From positions 16,076 through 80,075 of the forward strand of contig NZ_PPQR01000022.1 in NCBI RefSeq assembly GCF_002902085.1: a stretch of 64,000 nucleotides of DNA, read 5' to 3'. Under the pieces are notes generated by a model, which was not told where the DNA came from, did no database searches, and worked only from the letters and a program-made list of their open reading frames with translations. This DNA is from Staphylococcus simiae. Lineage in GTDB: Bacteria > Bacillota > Bacilli > Staphylococcales > Staphylococcaceae. Both the position numbers and the translations under genes were made by a program. This document shows, piece after piece, positions 27,528 through 36,676 of the stretch (the stretch's first letter is position 1; each line of letters opens with the position of its first letter).

Positions 27528-28838
27528 ATGAAAAAACAAGTTATTATTTCAGGACTCATGTTATTTTCATTATTTTTTGGTGCCGGAAATCTAATATTCC
27601 CACCTATGCTAGGTCATACTGCTGGCGAAAATATGTGGATTAGCATGCTAGGTTTTGCACTTACGGGTATATTGCTCCCCTTTATAACTGTAATTGTAGT
27701 AGCTTATTATGATGAAGGTGTTGAAAGTGTAGGAAATAGAATCCATCCGTGGTTTGGCTTTGGCTTTGCTGTCGTCATTTATATGTCTATCGGTGCATTC
27801 TATGGTATTCCAAGGGCAGCCAACGTTGCTTATGAAATTGGTACTAGAAACATCTTACCGATACATAACCAATGGACTTTAGTTATCTTTGCTGCAATCT
27901 TTTTTGCGATTGTTTATTGGATCAGTTTAAATCCATCAAAAATTGTTGATAATTTAGGAAAACTATTAACACCACTATTATTATTAATGGTAGCTTTATT
28001 AAGTATTGCAGTCATTATCAATCCGGAATCAGCATTAGGCGCACCACATGACAAGTATGTGGCACATCCATTCGTTTCAGGTAGTTTAGAAGGTTACTTT
28101 ACAATGGATTTAGTTGCTGCATTAGCCTTTTCAGTAGTCATTGTGAACGGCTATAAATTTAAAGGTATGACTGACCGTTTAAAAATATTAAAATATGTCT
28201 GTTTATCAGGGTTAATTTCAGCTCTATTACTTGGCGTTATCTATTTTGCTTTAGCTTATGTTGGTGCATCTACAGCACCTGGCAATTATAAAGACGGCAC
28301 AGATATTTTAACTTACAACTCATTACGTGTCTTTGGTTCATTTGGCGATATCGTCTTTGCGTTAACTGTTATACTGGCATGCTTAACGACGTGTATTGGT
28401 TTAGTCAATGCCTGTGCTACGTTCACTAAAAAACATGTCAACAAATTTTCGTATAAATCATTTGCTTTAGTCTTTTCAATTATTGGTTTCTTATTTACAA
28501 CATTAGGCTTAAAAATGATCTTAAGTATTGCTGTACCATTATTAACCTTAATATATCCAGTATCAATTGTTCTTGTCTTAATTTCATTTATTAATATGTT
28601 CAGCTCATTCAGATTTAGTTGGGCATATCGTTTAGCAACAATTGTTACGCTAGTGATTTCAATCTTACAAATTTTAAATAGCTTTAACTTACTACATGGC
28701 TTTGTCTTAAATTGGTTTAAAGCCTTACCGCTAGCTAGTATCGATTTAGCTTGGTTAATACCTTTTATCCTATTTACGATTATTGGCTTAATTATTGACT
28801 TTGCTATCAAACGTCAACCTAATAGGACAGCATCGTAA
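27528..28838 (+). CDS. brnQ: Branched-chain amino acid transporter (LIVCS family)
   Basis: A 436-residue polytopic protein with about 12 membrane segments. The N-terminus MKKQVIISGLMLFSLFFGAGNLIFPPMLG is the BrnQ/LivCS hallmark. Internal matches include VIYMSIGAFYGIPRAANVAYE and DLVAALAFSVVIVNGYKFKG. It imports Leu, Ile and Val with Na+ or H+. ATG 27528 is preferred over 27522 because AAGGA is then 7 nt away. It is monocistronic with a terminator. Staphylococci usually carry several BrnQ copies; which one this is cannot be decided. Confidence 0.92.
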   Translation: MKKQVIISGLMLFSLFFGAGNLIFPPMLGHTAGENMWISMLGFALTGILLPFITVIVVAYYDEGVESVGNRIHPWFGFGFAVVIYMSIGAFYGIPRAANVAYEIGTRNILPIHNQWTLVIFAAIFFAIVYWISLNPSKIVDNLGKLLTPLLLLMVALLSIAVIINPESALGAPHDKYVAHPFVSGSLEGYFTMDLVAALAFSVVIVNGYKFKGMTDRLKILKYVCLSGLISALLLGVIYFALAYVGASTAPGNYKDGTDILTYNSLRVFGSFGDIVFALTVILACLTTCIGLVNACATFTKKHVNKFSYKSFALVFSIIGFLFTTLGLKMILSIAVPLLTLIYPVSIVLVLISFINMFSSFRFSWAYRLATIVTLVISILQILNSFNLLHGFVLNWFKALPLASIDLAWLIPFILFTIIGLIIDFAIKRQPNRTAS

Positions 28839-28947
28839 TAATTATGTAAGTTCGATTCTGAGCTGTTTGCTAATAAAAATACAGTTCATATTGATTGCGA
28901 TATAGCACAGCAATACGTTCCAATCTACAATGCATAACAATCTTTAA

Positions 28948-28979
28948 GGTGAGACATATTTAATGTCTCATCTTTTTTA
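28948..28979 (+). terminator. Terminator of brnQ
   Basis: The stem TGAGACAT pairs with ATGTCTCA around a short AT loop and is followed by TCTTTTTT. It directly abuts repeat element D. Confidence 0.85.
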
Positions 28980-29172
28980 GGTTCTCTATTTTTCAGGATT
29001 GATAAATAAAAAGTGAATAATTTAAAATATAAATTATTTTGAAGCCAAGACTCCTGAGGGACCGGGCCCCAGCAAAGAAAAATTCTGTTAACAGAATTTT
29101 TACTATAATATGCAAGCTGGGGTGAGAGGCTTAAAAAAATAATTATGTATCAGTCCCATTTGGAAGAGAACC
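28980..29172 (-). repeat. STAR-like composite element D (inverted orientation)
   Basis: It runs GGTTCTCT (28980) to AGAGAACC (29172) with the right-end sequence first, so it is inverted relative to A to C. One module has arms CCCCAGC (29067) and GCTGGGG (29116) around a perfect inner palindrome, AAAAATTCTG/CAGAATTTTT. The outer arm differs from other copies but remains paired. Confidence 0.87.
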
Positions 29173-29284
29173 CTTTTTTATAGGTAATATCATTGAATTT
29201 CAATGCTTATAAATTATTAACAATACTCAATCATTTTCAAAATATAATCTTTGCTAATTTTACAAAGAATGTTTTTCAAAAAAT

Positions 29285-29327
29285 ATTTTGTGAAAACATT
29301 CACAAAATGATCTTTTCATAGTATACT
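29285..29327 (+). promoter_or_regulatory. Promoter of the formate/nitrite channel with Rex box
   Basis: The box TTGTGAA-AACA-TTCACAA (29288-29305) matches the staphylococcal Rex consensus TTGTGAA-W4-TTCACAA except for one C in the spacer. The pairing extends to 10-bp arms (29285-29308). Its right half provides the -35 TTCACA (29299-29304), 17 bp before the -10 TATACT (29322-29327). Rex bound at low NADH should block initiation, giving induction under fermentative or low-oxygen conditions. Confidence 0.88.
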
Positions 29328-29359
29328 CTCTATATTAAATGAAAAGTGAGGAACTAACA

Positions 29360-30178
29360 TTGAAAGATAAACCAATAAAATGGGATAAAATATTTTACGG
29401 TGATGAGTGGGTTAATAGTGTTGTTGAAACTATTAAGACTAAAGATATATTACAAAATGTTTATTTCAAACGTTATTTATTACGTGCCATGATGGCAGGA
29501 TTCATCATTGGTATTATTACTGTTTTCGTATTATCTGTTAAAGCAACACATGAACCTGATTTACCTGCTGGTATAGTAAATATGGCTGGTTCAATTACAT
29601 TTAGTTTTGCCTTGGTACTCATATTATTTACCAATTCTGAATTACTGACCAGCAATTTTATGTATTTCACTGTTGGGCTATACTACAAAGTTATTAAACC
29701 AACAAGAGTATTAAAAATTTTCTTATTATGTTTTGCTGGGAATATATTAGGTGCTTTAATTCTATTTAGTTTTATGCGCTTTTCTAATGTTATGACACCA
29801 GAAATGCTTTCTCAATTATCATCCGTTATAGAACATAAAACATTATCTACAGGATTTTTAAGTATTCTAGTAAAAGCAATATTTGCTAACTTTTTCATTA
29901 ATATTTCATTAGTTATTGCGATGCAAATTGATGATGTCTTAGCTAAGATGTTTGTCATGATGTTTGGTGTCACTATCTTTGCCTTTATGGGCTATGAGCA
30001 CGTCGTTTACAATAGTTGCCTATTTATGGGTGGACTTATTTATCAAGTAGATACATTACATTTTATTCCAGCCATTTCAAACATCGTTGCTGCCTTTATT
30101 GGTAACTATATTGGCGGAGGCTTAATTATCGGTCTATTTTATGCTTATTTAAACGATCATAAACAATTTATTGATTAA
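29360..30178 (+). CDS. Formate/nitrite transporter family channel
   Basis: A 272-residue FNT-family protein with six membrane segments. Family features are MMAGFIIGIITVFVLSV in the first helix, the LFTNSELLTSNFMY loop near residue 98, and FVMMFGVTIFAFMGYEHVVYNS in the second half. FNT channels move formate, nitrite, lactate or hydrosulfide. TTG 29360 is chosen because GTGAGGA lies 8 nt upstream; an ATG at 29339 has no ribosome-binding site and sits almost on the promoter. The Rex box points to anaerobic metabolism, so formate or lactate export, or nitrite uptake, is likely. Confidence 0.85.
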   Translation: MKDKPIKWDKIFYGDEWVNSVVETIKTKDILQNVYFKRYLLRAMMAGFIIGIITVFVLSVKATHEPDLPAGIVNMAGSITFSFALVLILFTNSELLTSNFMYFTVGLYYKVIKPTRVLKIFLLCFAGNILGALILFSFMRFSNVMTPEMLSQLSSVIEHKTLSTGFLSILVKAIFANFFINISLVIAMQIDDVLAKMFVMMFGVTIFAFMGYEHVVYNSCLFMGGLIYQVDTLHFIPAISNIVAAFIGNYIGGGLIIGLFYAYLNDHKQFID

Positions 30179-30236
30179 AAGTAAGCTCATACCATCATTG
30201 TCTACTCTGTTAATCATATGACTTAGTAGATGGAAG

Positions 30237-30653
30237 TGGTACAGAAATAAATTTTATATAAAATTCATTTCGTAGATGCCCGTCTTGCACATTAATATAA
30301 AATCCACACATGGATTTTTGATGACGGCTCCCTTGCCCAACTATGCCCGTCTTGCACATATAAGAAAAAATTTTATTTTTAAAATTTTTCTATGACGGGT
30401 CCCTTGCCCAACTTGCATGGCATGAAAAAACTGGATAACCAGTTTTTCTGTGTTGGGTCCCTGCATTGCATGTTAGAGTTTCTGCTATCTTGATAGCTAG
30501 AAAATCTTATGCAGTTTATTATGTATTAATAAACTGTAAACCTATTTCAGATAACCAGTTTTTTGTGTTGGGTCCCTTCCACCCCGGCAAGACTGACTAG
30601 GTTTTCAAAATGGGATAAATCAACGTTTTGAAAACCAGACAGTTACTGCCAAA
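30237..30653 (+). repeat. STAR-like composite element E with terminal hairpin module
   Basis: It contains a CCCGTC/GACGGC module (30279-30328), a CCCGTC/GACGGG module (30346-30399) and a CCCAAC/GTTGGG module (30407-30457). Next come an unrelated palindromic stretch and a final module, GGCAAGACTGACTAGG...CCAGACAGTTACTGCC, shared with element F. The TIR ends of A, B, D and I are not evident. It fills most of the 614-bp gap after the FNT gene. Confidence 0.82.
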
Positions 30654-30734
30654 TGCTTAAATTTTTAAGTGTAAAATACATTTTGTTCCAGGCTCCTTCT
30701 TTACTAGCTAATATCATACTTCAAGGTTCTATAA

Positions 30735-30783
30735 AAAATCCCAAACACTTAAACGTTTTATCAACGTCTGTGTGTTTGGGATT
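30735..30783 (-). terminator. Terminator of lytM
   Basis: The stem AAATCCCAAACAC pairs with GTGTTTGGGATTT; T residues follow on the reverse strand. It lies 10 bp after the lytM stop. Confidence 0.88.
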
Positions 30784-30792
30784 TGTTATATC

Positions 30793-31845
30793 TTATCTAC
30801 TTTGTAAATATGAAGTTGGATCGACTGCGTATTGGTTACCGATACCACCTGACATACGTTGGAAATGAACGTGTGGGCCAGTTGAGTTACCAGTGCTACC
30901 AGAAACAGCAATTTGATCTCCAGCTTTCACTTTATCTCCTGCTTTTACAGTAACGCTATTATTATGCATATACCATTGATAGTTGTTACTGTTTGCTTCA
31001 CGGATTGTCACTTGGTTACCACCACCATAGTTACTCCATCCTGCTTGTACAATTGTACCATCAGTTAATGAGTAAACTGGTGAATTCGCAGGTACATCAA
31101 AGTCTATACCGTAATGAGCACCACCGCCATGATAGTGACCAAATGGCTGTAATTGTCTACGACTAGTTAACCAGCTTGCATTAGATGCATGACCTTGTGC
31201 TGTAGCATGGCTAGTCGTACCTTGATTATCATTTGGTGTAGCTGCTGAACCATTTGCATTAGATGATGCATTAGTGTTCGCATTTGAAACTACTTGTCCT
31301 GAACTACCATTTGGATAATTTACGACACCAGTACCATCGTTACGATTATATGCATCACTGTAGTTTGATTGTGAACCATTTTGTTGGTATGTTGCATCAG
31401 GTCCCATATTTGGATTATAGCCATATTTTTCAATTTGTTCATGACTTTGACTTGCTGTGTAGTCATTATTATCTTCAGCTGTTACTGGTTGAATAGATGT
31501 GTGATGTGTTGTTGCTTGTTGAGTTGCATTGTTAGAAGCTACACTATTTGGATAACAATTATAGAAATAATGTGTATGTCCTTGTGCATCTACTAAAGTA
31601 TAATCATATTCTTTATTATCGAACATGGATTGGTTCCAGTTACCGTCTGGCGTATGATGATAGTTTCCCATACTATCAACTGTATAATAAGTCCCATAAG
31701 AGACATCTTGTGTTTGCGTTGATTGCGTCGTACTTTCTTGTGATTGTTGGGCATTATTATTTAATTCAGCCGCATCAGCATGATGTGCTAAAGTAAAAGT
31801 AGCGAATCCCATTGTAGCGATTGTTGCTGCTGTTAATTTTTTCAT
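30793..31845 (-). CDS. lytM: LytM-type glycyl-glycine endopeptidase
   Basis: A 350-residue secreted M23 metallopeptidase. The signal peptide ends around HHADAAE (residues 1-26). An N-terminal occluding region contains [21 protein letters not shown] and a Tyr/Asn-rich stretch, as in S. aureus LytM. A linker rich in Asn, Ser and Ala (about 165-225) follows. The catalytic domain has H244 and D248 in HYGIDFD, a His near 294 in WYMHNN and HVHFQ at 325-327, so all zinc and catalytic residues are present. It cleaves pentaglycine bridges of staphylococcal peptidoglycan. The linker is clearly diverged from S. aureus. Confidence 0.93.
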   Translation of the reverse strand: MKKLTAATIATMGFATFTLAHHADAAELNNNAQQSQESTTQSTQTQDVSYGTYYTVDSMGNYHHTPDGNWNQSMFDNKEYDYTLVDAQGHTHYFYNCYPNSVASNNATQQATTHHTSIQPVTAEDNNDYTASQSHEQIEKYGYNPNMGPDATYQQNGSQSNYSDAYNRNDGTGVVNYPNGSSGQVVSNANTNASSNANGSAATPNDNQGTTSHATAQGHASNASWLTSRRQLQPFGHYHGGGAHYGIDFDVPANSPVYSLTDGTIVQAGWSNYGGGNQVTIREANSNNYQWYMHNNSVTVKAGDKVKAGDQIAVSGSTGNSTGPHVHFQRMSGGIGNQYAVDPTSYLQSR

Positions 31846-32079
31846 TTATTAAACATCCTCCAATATTGTAATACGTAGTTATAGCTAAATCGTACTACAC
31901 ATATTAAGGTATTTAAAAAAATGAGTAAAGTAAATCTAGTTAAAATATCAATCTTTTAATATTTCTGTAAAATTACTCTACCAACATTACATTATCATTA
32001 CTTTTATTATTGATTTTGTAATATTTGAATTATCGATAGAGTTTTAAGCAATTCTTTTACAAATTACTACTATTGTCCT

Positions 32080-33141
32080 CTATTCATCTTTAGTTGTCAC
32101 AACTTTTAAAAAACTAGGATGTTGATCTTTATAGTCATCCAACCAATTAAGTTCTAATTGTTGCCATGATTCGTTATCACTATGTCGTTGATATAACCCA
32201 TGATTATTTAATGCATAAAATAAACCGTCCTTATCTGGATCTGCTATCAATTTATGAATATAACTTTCTTCAAATGGTAAACCTTCATTCCACAATTGCC
32301 ATGCTTCATTGTGCAATTTACGATAAACTGTAGCTTTTTTATTTGTTGGCATATGCGCTTCATATGCACTATGTGCTGCTGATACAATGATATCTTCAGG
32401 ATTATGCGCATTAACTGCTAAACTGTATAAATATCGATGCTTGATGCCATCACTTTTGAACGTCCATGTCTGTCCATCGTCTTGACTTTCAGCATAAGAA
32501 TGTCCTGCAGTTAACATCCCATCACCACAAGCAGCATATAATCTACCTGGTACCATAGGGTGATTACGTAATGTATGAATATCTCTCGGACTCGGCTGTT
32601 CATCATCTCGCCAAGTATGACCACCATCTATCGTTCTAATCACTGCACCGAATTCAATAGCAACATTTAATATTTGATTATTAACATAACTTCCTGCGAT
32701 TGCTTGAACATGATGGGTTTCAGGACGCGGTGGAAATTGCCAACGTGATTTAGATGGTAATGATTGGATTGCTTCAAACTCTTTAAATGTTTGCCCTTCG
32801 TCATGCGAATAATATAAAGCACTTTGTTCAGTTCCAACATATAATATATTCGTAGTGTCATCTATATAAACTGCTGTCATATATGCAGAAGCAATTCCAT
32901 TACCAAAATTAGGTGTATAGTATGAGTTACTTTGTCCAATCGCTTCAAAGTGTTGACCAGCATCTATACTCTTCCATAAGCCATTACCATATGTCGTACA
33001 ATAAACGATATTATGATCTTTAGGGTCTATAGCGATACTTGTTGGATTCGTCCCTTTAAAGTGTCTCGTTACTTGATATCCTTGTGTTGTTTCTGTAATC
33101 ACTAACAATTCTTTTTCTAATCCTGCATAAAATGTTTTCAT
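32080..33141 (-). CDS. BNR/Asp-box beta-propeller protein (sialidase-like fold)
   Basis: A 353-residue cytosolic protein without a signal peptide. At least four Asp-box (BNR) motifs are visible: SIDAGQHF, SHDEGQTF, TIDGGHTW and SQDDGQTW, each followed by a VxAxAxNP-like strand. This indicates a beta-propeller of the WD40/YVTN/BNR class often annotated as an exo-alpha-sialidase-like or VPS10-like protein. No catalytic Arg triad of true sialidases is obvious. The function is unknown. It is monocistronic, between lytM and the hypothetical gene at 33367. Confidence 0.78.
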   Translation of the reverse strand: MKTFYAGLEKELLVITETTQGYQVTRHFKGTNPTSIAIDPKDHNIVYCTTYGNGLWKSIDAGQHFEAIGQSNSYYTPNFGNGIASAYMTAVYIDDTTNILYVGTEQSALYYSHDEGQTFKEFEAIQSLPSKSRWQFPPRPETHHVQAIAGSYVNNQILNVAIEFGAVIRTIDGGHTWRDDEQPSPRDIHTLRNHPMVPGRLYAACGDGMLTAGHSYAESQDDGQTWTFKSDGIKHRYLYSLAVNAHNPEDIIVSAAHSAYEAHMPTNKKATVYRKLHNEAWQLWNEGLPFEESYIHKLIADPDKDGLFYALNNHGLYQRHSDNESWQQLELNWLDDYKDQHPSFLKVVTTKDE

Positions 33142-33196
33142 CTAAATATCTCCAAATCTCTTATGTATTTTTTATGACTATATTTACCCCAAAAAT

Positions 33197-33313
33197 GGAG
33201 AGGAACAGAAATAGTTTTATGAAAAATTATTTCTGTTCCTCTCCGGCAAGACTGACTAGGATTATAAAACGTTGATTTATCAATACTTTATAATCCAGAC
33301 AGTTACTGCCAAT
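33197..33313. repeat. Hairpin pair F (shares module with element E)
   Basis: First hairpin: a 17-bp perfect stem, GGAGAGGAACAGAAATA (33197-33213) with its complement at 33228-33244, a likely bidirectional or downstream terminator. Second: GGCAAGACTGACTAGG...CCAGACAGTTACTGCC (33245-33310) with an inner palindrome of different sequence from the copy in element E. Confidence 0.8.
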
Positions 33314-33366
33314 CGTATTATATTAAGCATAGAATACTTTGTACGATTCTCTATATATTCCTGACA

Positions 33367-33759
33367 TTATAAAAATTGGCCGTGTTCATATATGACACGT
33401 TCTTTTTGTCCTTTGATAAATTGTTCAAAATTATTATTATGAAAATCTGACTCCAACAATTTAGATGTTTCATATTGCAATAATTCTTCATTCGTTTCTA
33501 TGGTCATTTTTCTATAAAGCACACCATCTTTGAGTGCTACGCGGTTTATTTTTTGATAGTCCAATTCATTTGTCGTTCTTACTTCATAATTTTTAAATCC
33601 TACCATGATGACTACTAAGAAATCTTCACCAAAATAAAATATTTCTAAATCATCACGTTTATGTTGCCCAATAAGCAGTCTACCTTTACTAAACGTCTTT
33701 TGTGGATACTGTTGCTTTAAATAATCTAAGATTTCCGCTTCTTTTAAGTCTAATTGCAT
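33367..33759 (-). CDS. Hypothetical 130-residue protein
   Basis: I do not recognise this protein. It is a soluble alpha/beta-looking protein of 130 residues with no signal peptide or membrane segment. Charged helices lie at both ends (QLDLKEAEILDYLKQQ and NNFEQFIKGQKER), and a central beta-rich part (DLEIFYFGEDFLVVIMVGF) could be a small PH-like or cystatin-like fold. AGAGGA precedes the ATG. Codon use resembles its neighbours. It appears to be a genuine monocistronic gene. Confidence 0.7.
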   Translation of the reverse strand: MQLDLKEAEILDYLKQQYPQKTFSKGRLLIGQHKRDDLEIFYFGEDFLVVIMVGFKNYEVRTTNELDYQKINRVALKDGVLYRKMTIETNEELLQYETSKLLESDFHNNNFEQFIKGQKERVIYEHGQFL

Positions 33760-33884
33760 ATTATGGCATCCTCTCTTTATAGTCGGATTTTTAAAACGCT
33801 TTACTACCTATAGACTACACTTATCGCATGGTTATAACAATGTATGACACAATTACTGCTAAGTGTCATTAACATGCTATTAGC

Positions 33885-34871
33885 TTAATCATTTAACTGT
33901 TGAATAGACATTTGCGGTTTAATATCATAAATTGTCATTTCTTGTCGACTAATTAACTCTTCCGTTAACATTAATTGTGTTATGGCATTACTATTATAAT
34001 ATTTCACATACACACTAGGATGCGTTAAATTTAATACCGTTTGATACATCGTATAATGACTGTCAGCATCAGCTGGTCTCACTATGCCTTTAGGTATACT
34101 TACAGCATCCAATAATTTAAAAGCATTTAAAATATCTAACGCTTGATCATTAGTTTGATCAATATTAGCTTTCAAAAATGCCATACGTACAAAGCGTTCA
34201 GATGACGTAAAACCACCTGGCAGTCCATATGTCCCTGATTCATTACCTAAATGTTCTATCGTTACGCCGTCAAAGTTAAAGTTGTCAGCAGTATAAGGTG
34301 ATATATTGGCATACTGTCTTAAATGATTATAGTGCCACGCTAAATCAGGATGATTAGTTAACACGCCTAATGGGTTATCTGTCACAACGACACGACCTTC
34401 ATCAAAAGATACTTCAACGGACTGACCTGTTGCATCTGAAACATGATAGTGTAGCGGTGGTACTTCTCCAATATCATTTAATACAATCGCAACAACATTA
34501 ATCGTTGATGCTTGTTGTTTTAAATCTTCAATACTCGTTGTGTAACCTAAGATCCATGTTACGATTTCATTTTGAGTAATATTCATCGCTTGGTCTTTAT
34601 GTTCAGTCGCATAAGAACTGAAACCACGGAAGTATTGTGTTGATAAAGCAACACCGTGCTCATTGACACCATCTCCGTAGATAAATCCTTCCATATCACT
34701 ACCAGTACCGATAAATCCATACTTCGTTTGTCCTGTTGTACCTGTTCGTGATGTCCAATGATAATGTCTAGGTGTAACAGCTGGATAACCATCCAGTGGA
34801 TAATCATAATCCATCGTTCTACCAAGTATGACTTGTCCATTTTGCGTTGTTATTGTATACCCTGTGCACAT
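33885..34871 (-). CDS. Choloylglycine hydrolase / penicillin V acylase family protein
   Basis: A 328-residue Ntn hydrolase of the linear-amide C-N hydrolase family. The nucleophile Cys2 is exposed after removal of Met1 (MCTGYT). Supporting residues are RTMDYDYP (Arg and Asp near 18-21), GVNEHGVALSTQYF with Asn near 79, DNPLGVLTNHPD near 175, and SSERFVRM (Arg near 228). Family members cleave conjugated bile salts, penicillin V or N-acyl homoserine lactones. There is no signal peptide, so the enzyme acts in the cytosol. Staphylococcal homologues are common and their substrate is not settled. Confidence 0.88.
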   Translation of the reverse strand: MCTGYTITTQNGQVILGRTMDYDYPLDGYPAVTPRHYHWTSRTGTTGQTKYGFIGTGSDMEGFIYGDGVNEHGVALSTQYFRGFSSYATEHKDQAMNITQNEIVTWILGYTTSIEDLKQQASTINVVAIVLNDIGEVPPLHYHVSDATGQSVEVSFDEGRVVVTDNPLGVLTNHPDLAWHYNHLRQYANISPYTADNFNFDGVTIEHLGNESGTYGLPGGFTSSERFVRMAFLKANIDQTNDQALDILNAFKLLDAVSIPKGIVRPADADSHYTMYQTVLNLTHPSVYVKYYNSNAITQLMLTEELISRQEMTIYDIKPQMSIQQLND

Positions 34872-35044
34872 AATTATTTCTCCTTTATCATCAAATGTAT
34901 ATCACAATGTATTTCCCTACTTTTTAATTGATATTAATTCTCATTTATATGCTATCATATATTTAGTTATTGTGTTATGTAGCGCATCTTGAAGTTACTA
35001 TAACACGGTATGTTAGTAAAAATAATAATTTAGAGGTGATTGTT

Positions 35045-36421
35045 TTGTCACAAACGTATCAACGATCTCAATCAAATATCATTATAGCGATTATGCTATC
35101 AGCGCTTACATATTGGTTGTTTGCACAATCTTTCATTAATATAGGTCCTTTAGTCGGCCAAACATATCATACGTCTCCAGGTATATTAAATTTATCTATT
35201 AGTTTAACATCATTTGCTACAGGTATCTTCATGGTTGCTGCAGGAGATATCGCTGATAAAATAGGTCAATTACGTATGACTTATATAGGATTAATGATAA
35301 ATATTTTAGCGTCATTATTATTAATTATCTCTGGTTTAACTACATTGTTAATTATTGGTCGTGTGTTACAAGGTTTATCAGCGGCCATTCTTTTACCGTC
35401 TACAGTTGGTGTGTTAAATAATCAATTTAAAGGGCAACAATTAAGACGTGCCATTAGCTACTTAATGATAAGTACGGTTGGCGGTATCGGACTAGCGGGT
35501 GTTATCGGTGGTTTTATAGCGACTCGTCTCAATTGGCAAACTAACTTTATTATTAGTATCGTCATTTCATGCATAGCAATGATGTTACTTAAAGGTAGTA
35601 AAGATCAAATTACGAAACACTTGGATCGTGCACCTTTCGATTATATTGGAATGTTTATATTCGGTATTATAATAGGAAGTTTCACTTTACTACTGACACA
35701 AGGATTTGAACAAGGTTGGTTTAGCACATTTTCAATCACTTGTGCCATTGTTTTCATTTTAAGTGTGGCAGTATTTATCTTTATTGAACGCGGTAAGCAC
35801 CATCCATTTATTGACTTTAGCGTCTTTCGTAATCGTCCATTTATTGGCGCTTTCATTAATAACTTTGTGTTAAATAGTGGCTTAGGTACGACAGTAGTAT
35901 TTAATATTTATGCTCAAACACATCTGCATTTAACAGCTGAACAAGCAGGTTATGTTACATTGCCATATGCGATTATGGCGATGTTGATGATTCGCTTTGG
36001 AGAAAAAGCGACACTCAAATTTGGCGGTAAGTTGATGTTGATCTTAGGTCCATTGTTCCCTGCACTAGGTATTATCGGTATAACGATGACAACCTTGCCA
36101 ACTTCTTATTATATGATTGCCGTTGTTGTAGGTTTCATTATCTGTGCGATTGGTAACGGATTAGTTGCTACACCCGGATTAACGATTGCTATTTTTAGCA
36201 TGTCTGAAGAAAAAGTTGGTCTTGCGACAGGTATGTACAAAATGAGTGGTACATTAGGTGGTGCCTTTGGTATCGCATTAAACACGACAGTATTTGCAGC
36301 GTTACAATTACACTATGCATCTAGTACTGCAGCTACCATATCATTTATAGTGACGATTATCATGATGGCGATTGGTTCATTATCTGCTTTCTTCCTTATC
36401 CCTAAAAATGTTAAAGCCTAA
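35045..36421 (+). CDS. DHA2-family multidrug MFS transporter (copy 1)
   Basis: A 458-residue protein with about 14 membrane segments. DHA2 features are GDIADKIGQLRMTYIG (motif A) near residue 72, GRVLQGLSAAILLPSTVGVLNN, and GMYKMSGTLGGAFGIALNTTVF near the C-terminus. It resembles staphylococcal SdrM/NorB/QacA-type proton antiporters. TTG 35045 is chosen because GAGGTGA lies upstream at proper spacing; the longer frame adds 25 charged residues before the first helix. A paralogue of nearly equal length lies at 48158. The substrate is unknown. Confidence 0.85.
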   Translation: MSQTYQRSQSNIIIAIMLSALTYWLFAQSFINIGPLVGQTYHTSPGILNLSISLTSFATGIFMVAAGDIADKIGQLRMTYIGLMINILASLLLIISGLTTLLIIGRVLQGLSAAILLPSTVGVLNNQFKGQQLRRAISYLMISTVGGIGLAGVIGGFIATRLNWQTNFIISIVISCIAMMLLKGSKDQITKHLDRAPFDYIGMFIFGIIIGSFTLLLTQGFEQGWFSTFSITCAIVFILSVAVFIFIERGKHHPFIDFSVFRNRPFIGAFINNFVLNSGLGTTVVFNIYAQTHLHLTAEQAGYVTLPYAIMAMLMIRFGEKATLKFGGKLMLILGPLFPALGIIGITMTTLPTSYYMIAVVVGFIICAIGNGLVATPGLTIAIFSMSEEKVGLATGMYKMSGTLGGAFGIALNTTVFAALQLHYASSTAATISFIVTIIMMAIGSLSAFFLIPKNVKA

Positions 36422-36436
36422 TTTAAATATTTTAAT

Positions 36437-36471
36437 GCCGTGATATGTGACAAATTGTGACATATCACGGC
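36437..36471 (+). terminator. Terminator of the MFS gene
   Basis: The stem GCCGTGATATGTGACA pairs with TGTGACATATCACGGC, followed by CTTTATGTTTATTTTTT. It lies 16 bp after the stop. Confidence 0.8.
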
Positions 36472-36676
36472 TTTATGTTTATTTTTTACGATTCAGTTTA
36501 TAACTATAGATGTATCTTTTTTAATTATGGCAATAGATATAGCATGTAGCGGATATTTTTTTGTAATATTCAGACAAAAATACTTTTAAAATTTGTTGAG
36601 TTGCACGATTATCTATTGTTTATAAACATTTATACTGTATGATGAGTGAATATATAAAAAATGAGGTCGAAAATTT

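Noticed and set aside
28313..28810. 165-residue antisense frame within brnQ
   Set aside because: A shadow of the brnQ coding sequence; it starts and ends within the gene and has no ribosome-binding site or protein-like composition.
32080..33141. Calling the BNR protein a sialidase
   Set aside because: Asp boxes show a beta-propeller but the arginine triad and secretion signal of sialidases are not visible.
36548..36580. CodY-like sequence before pucG
   Set aside because: Four mismatches in 15 positions; expected by chance in AT-rich DNA.
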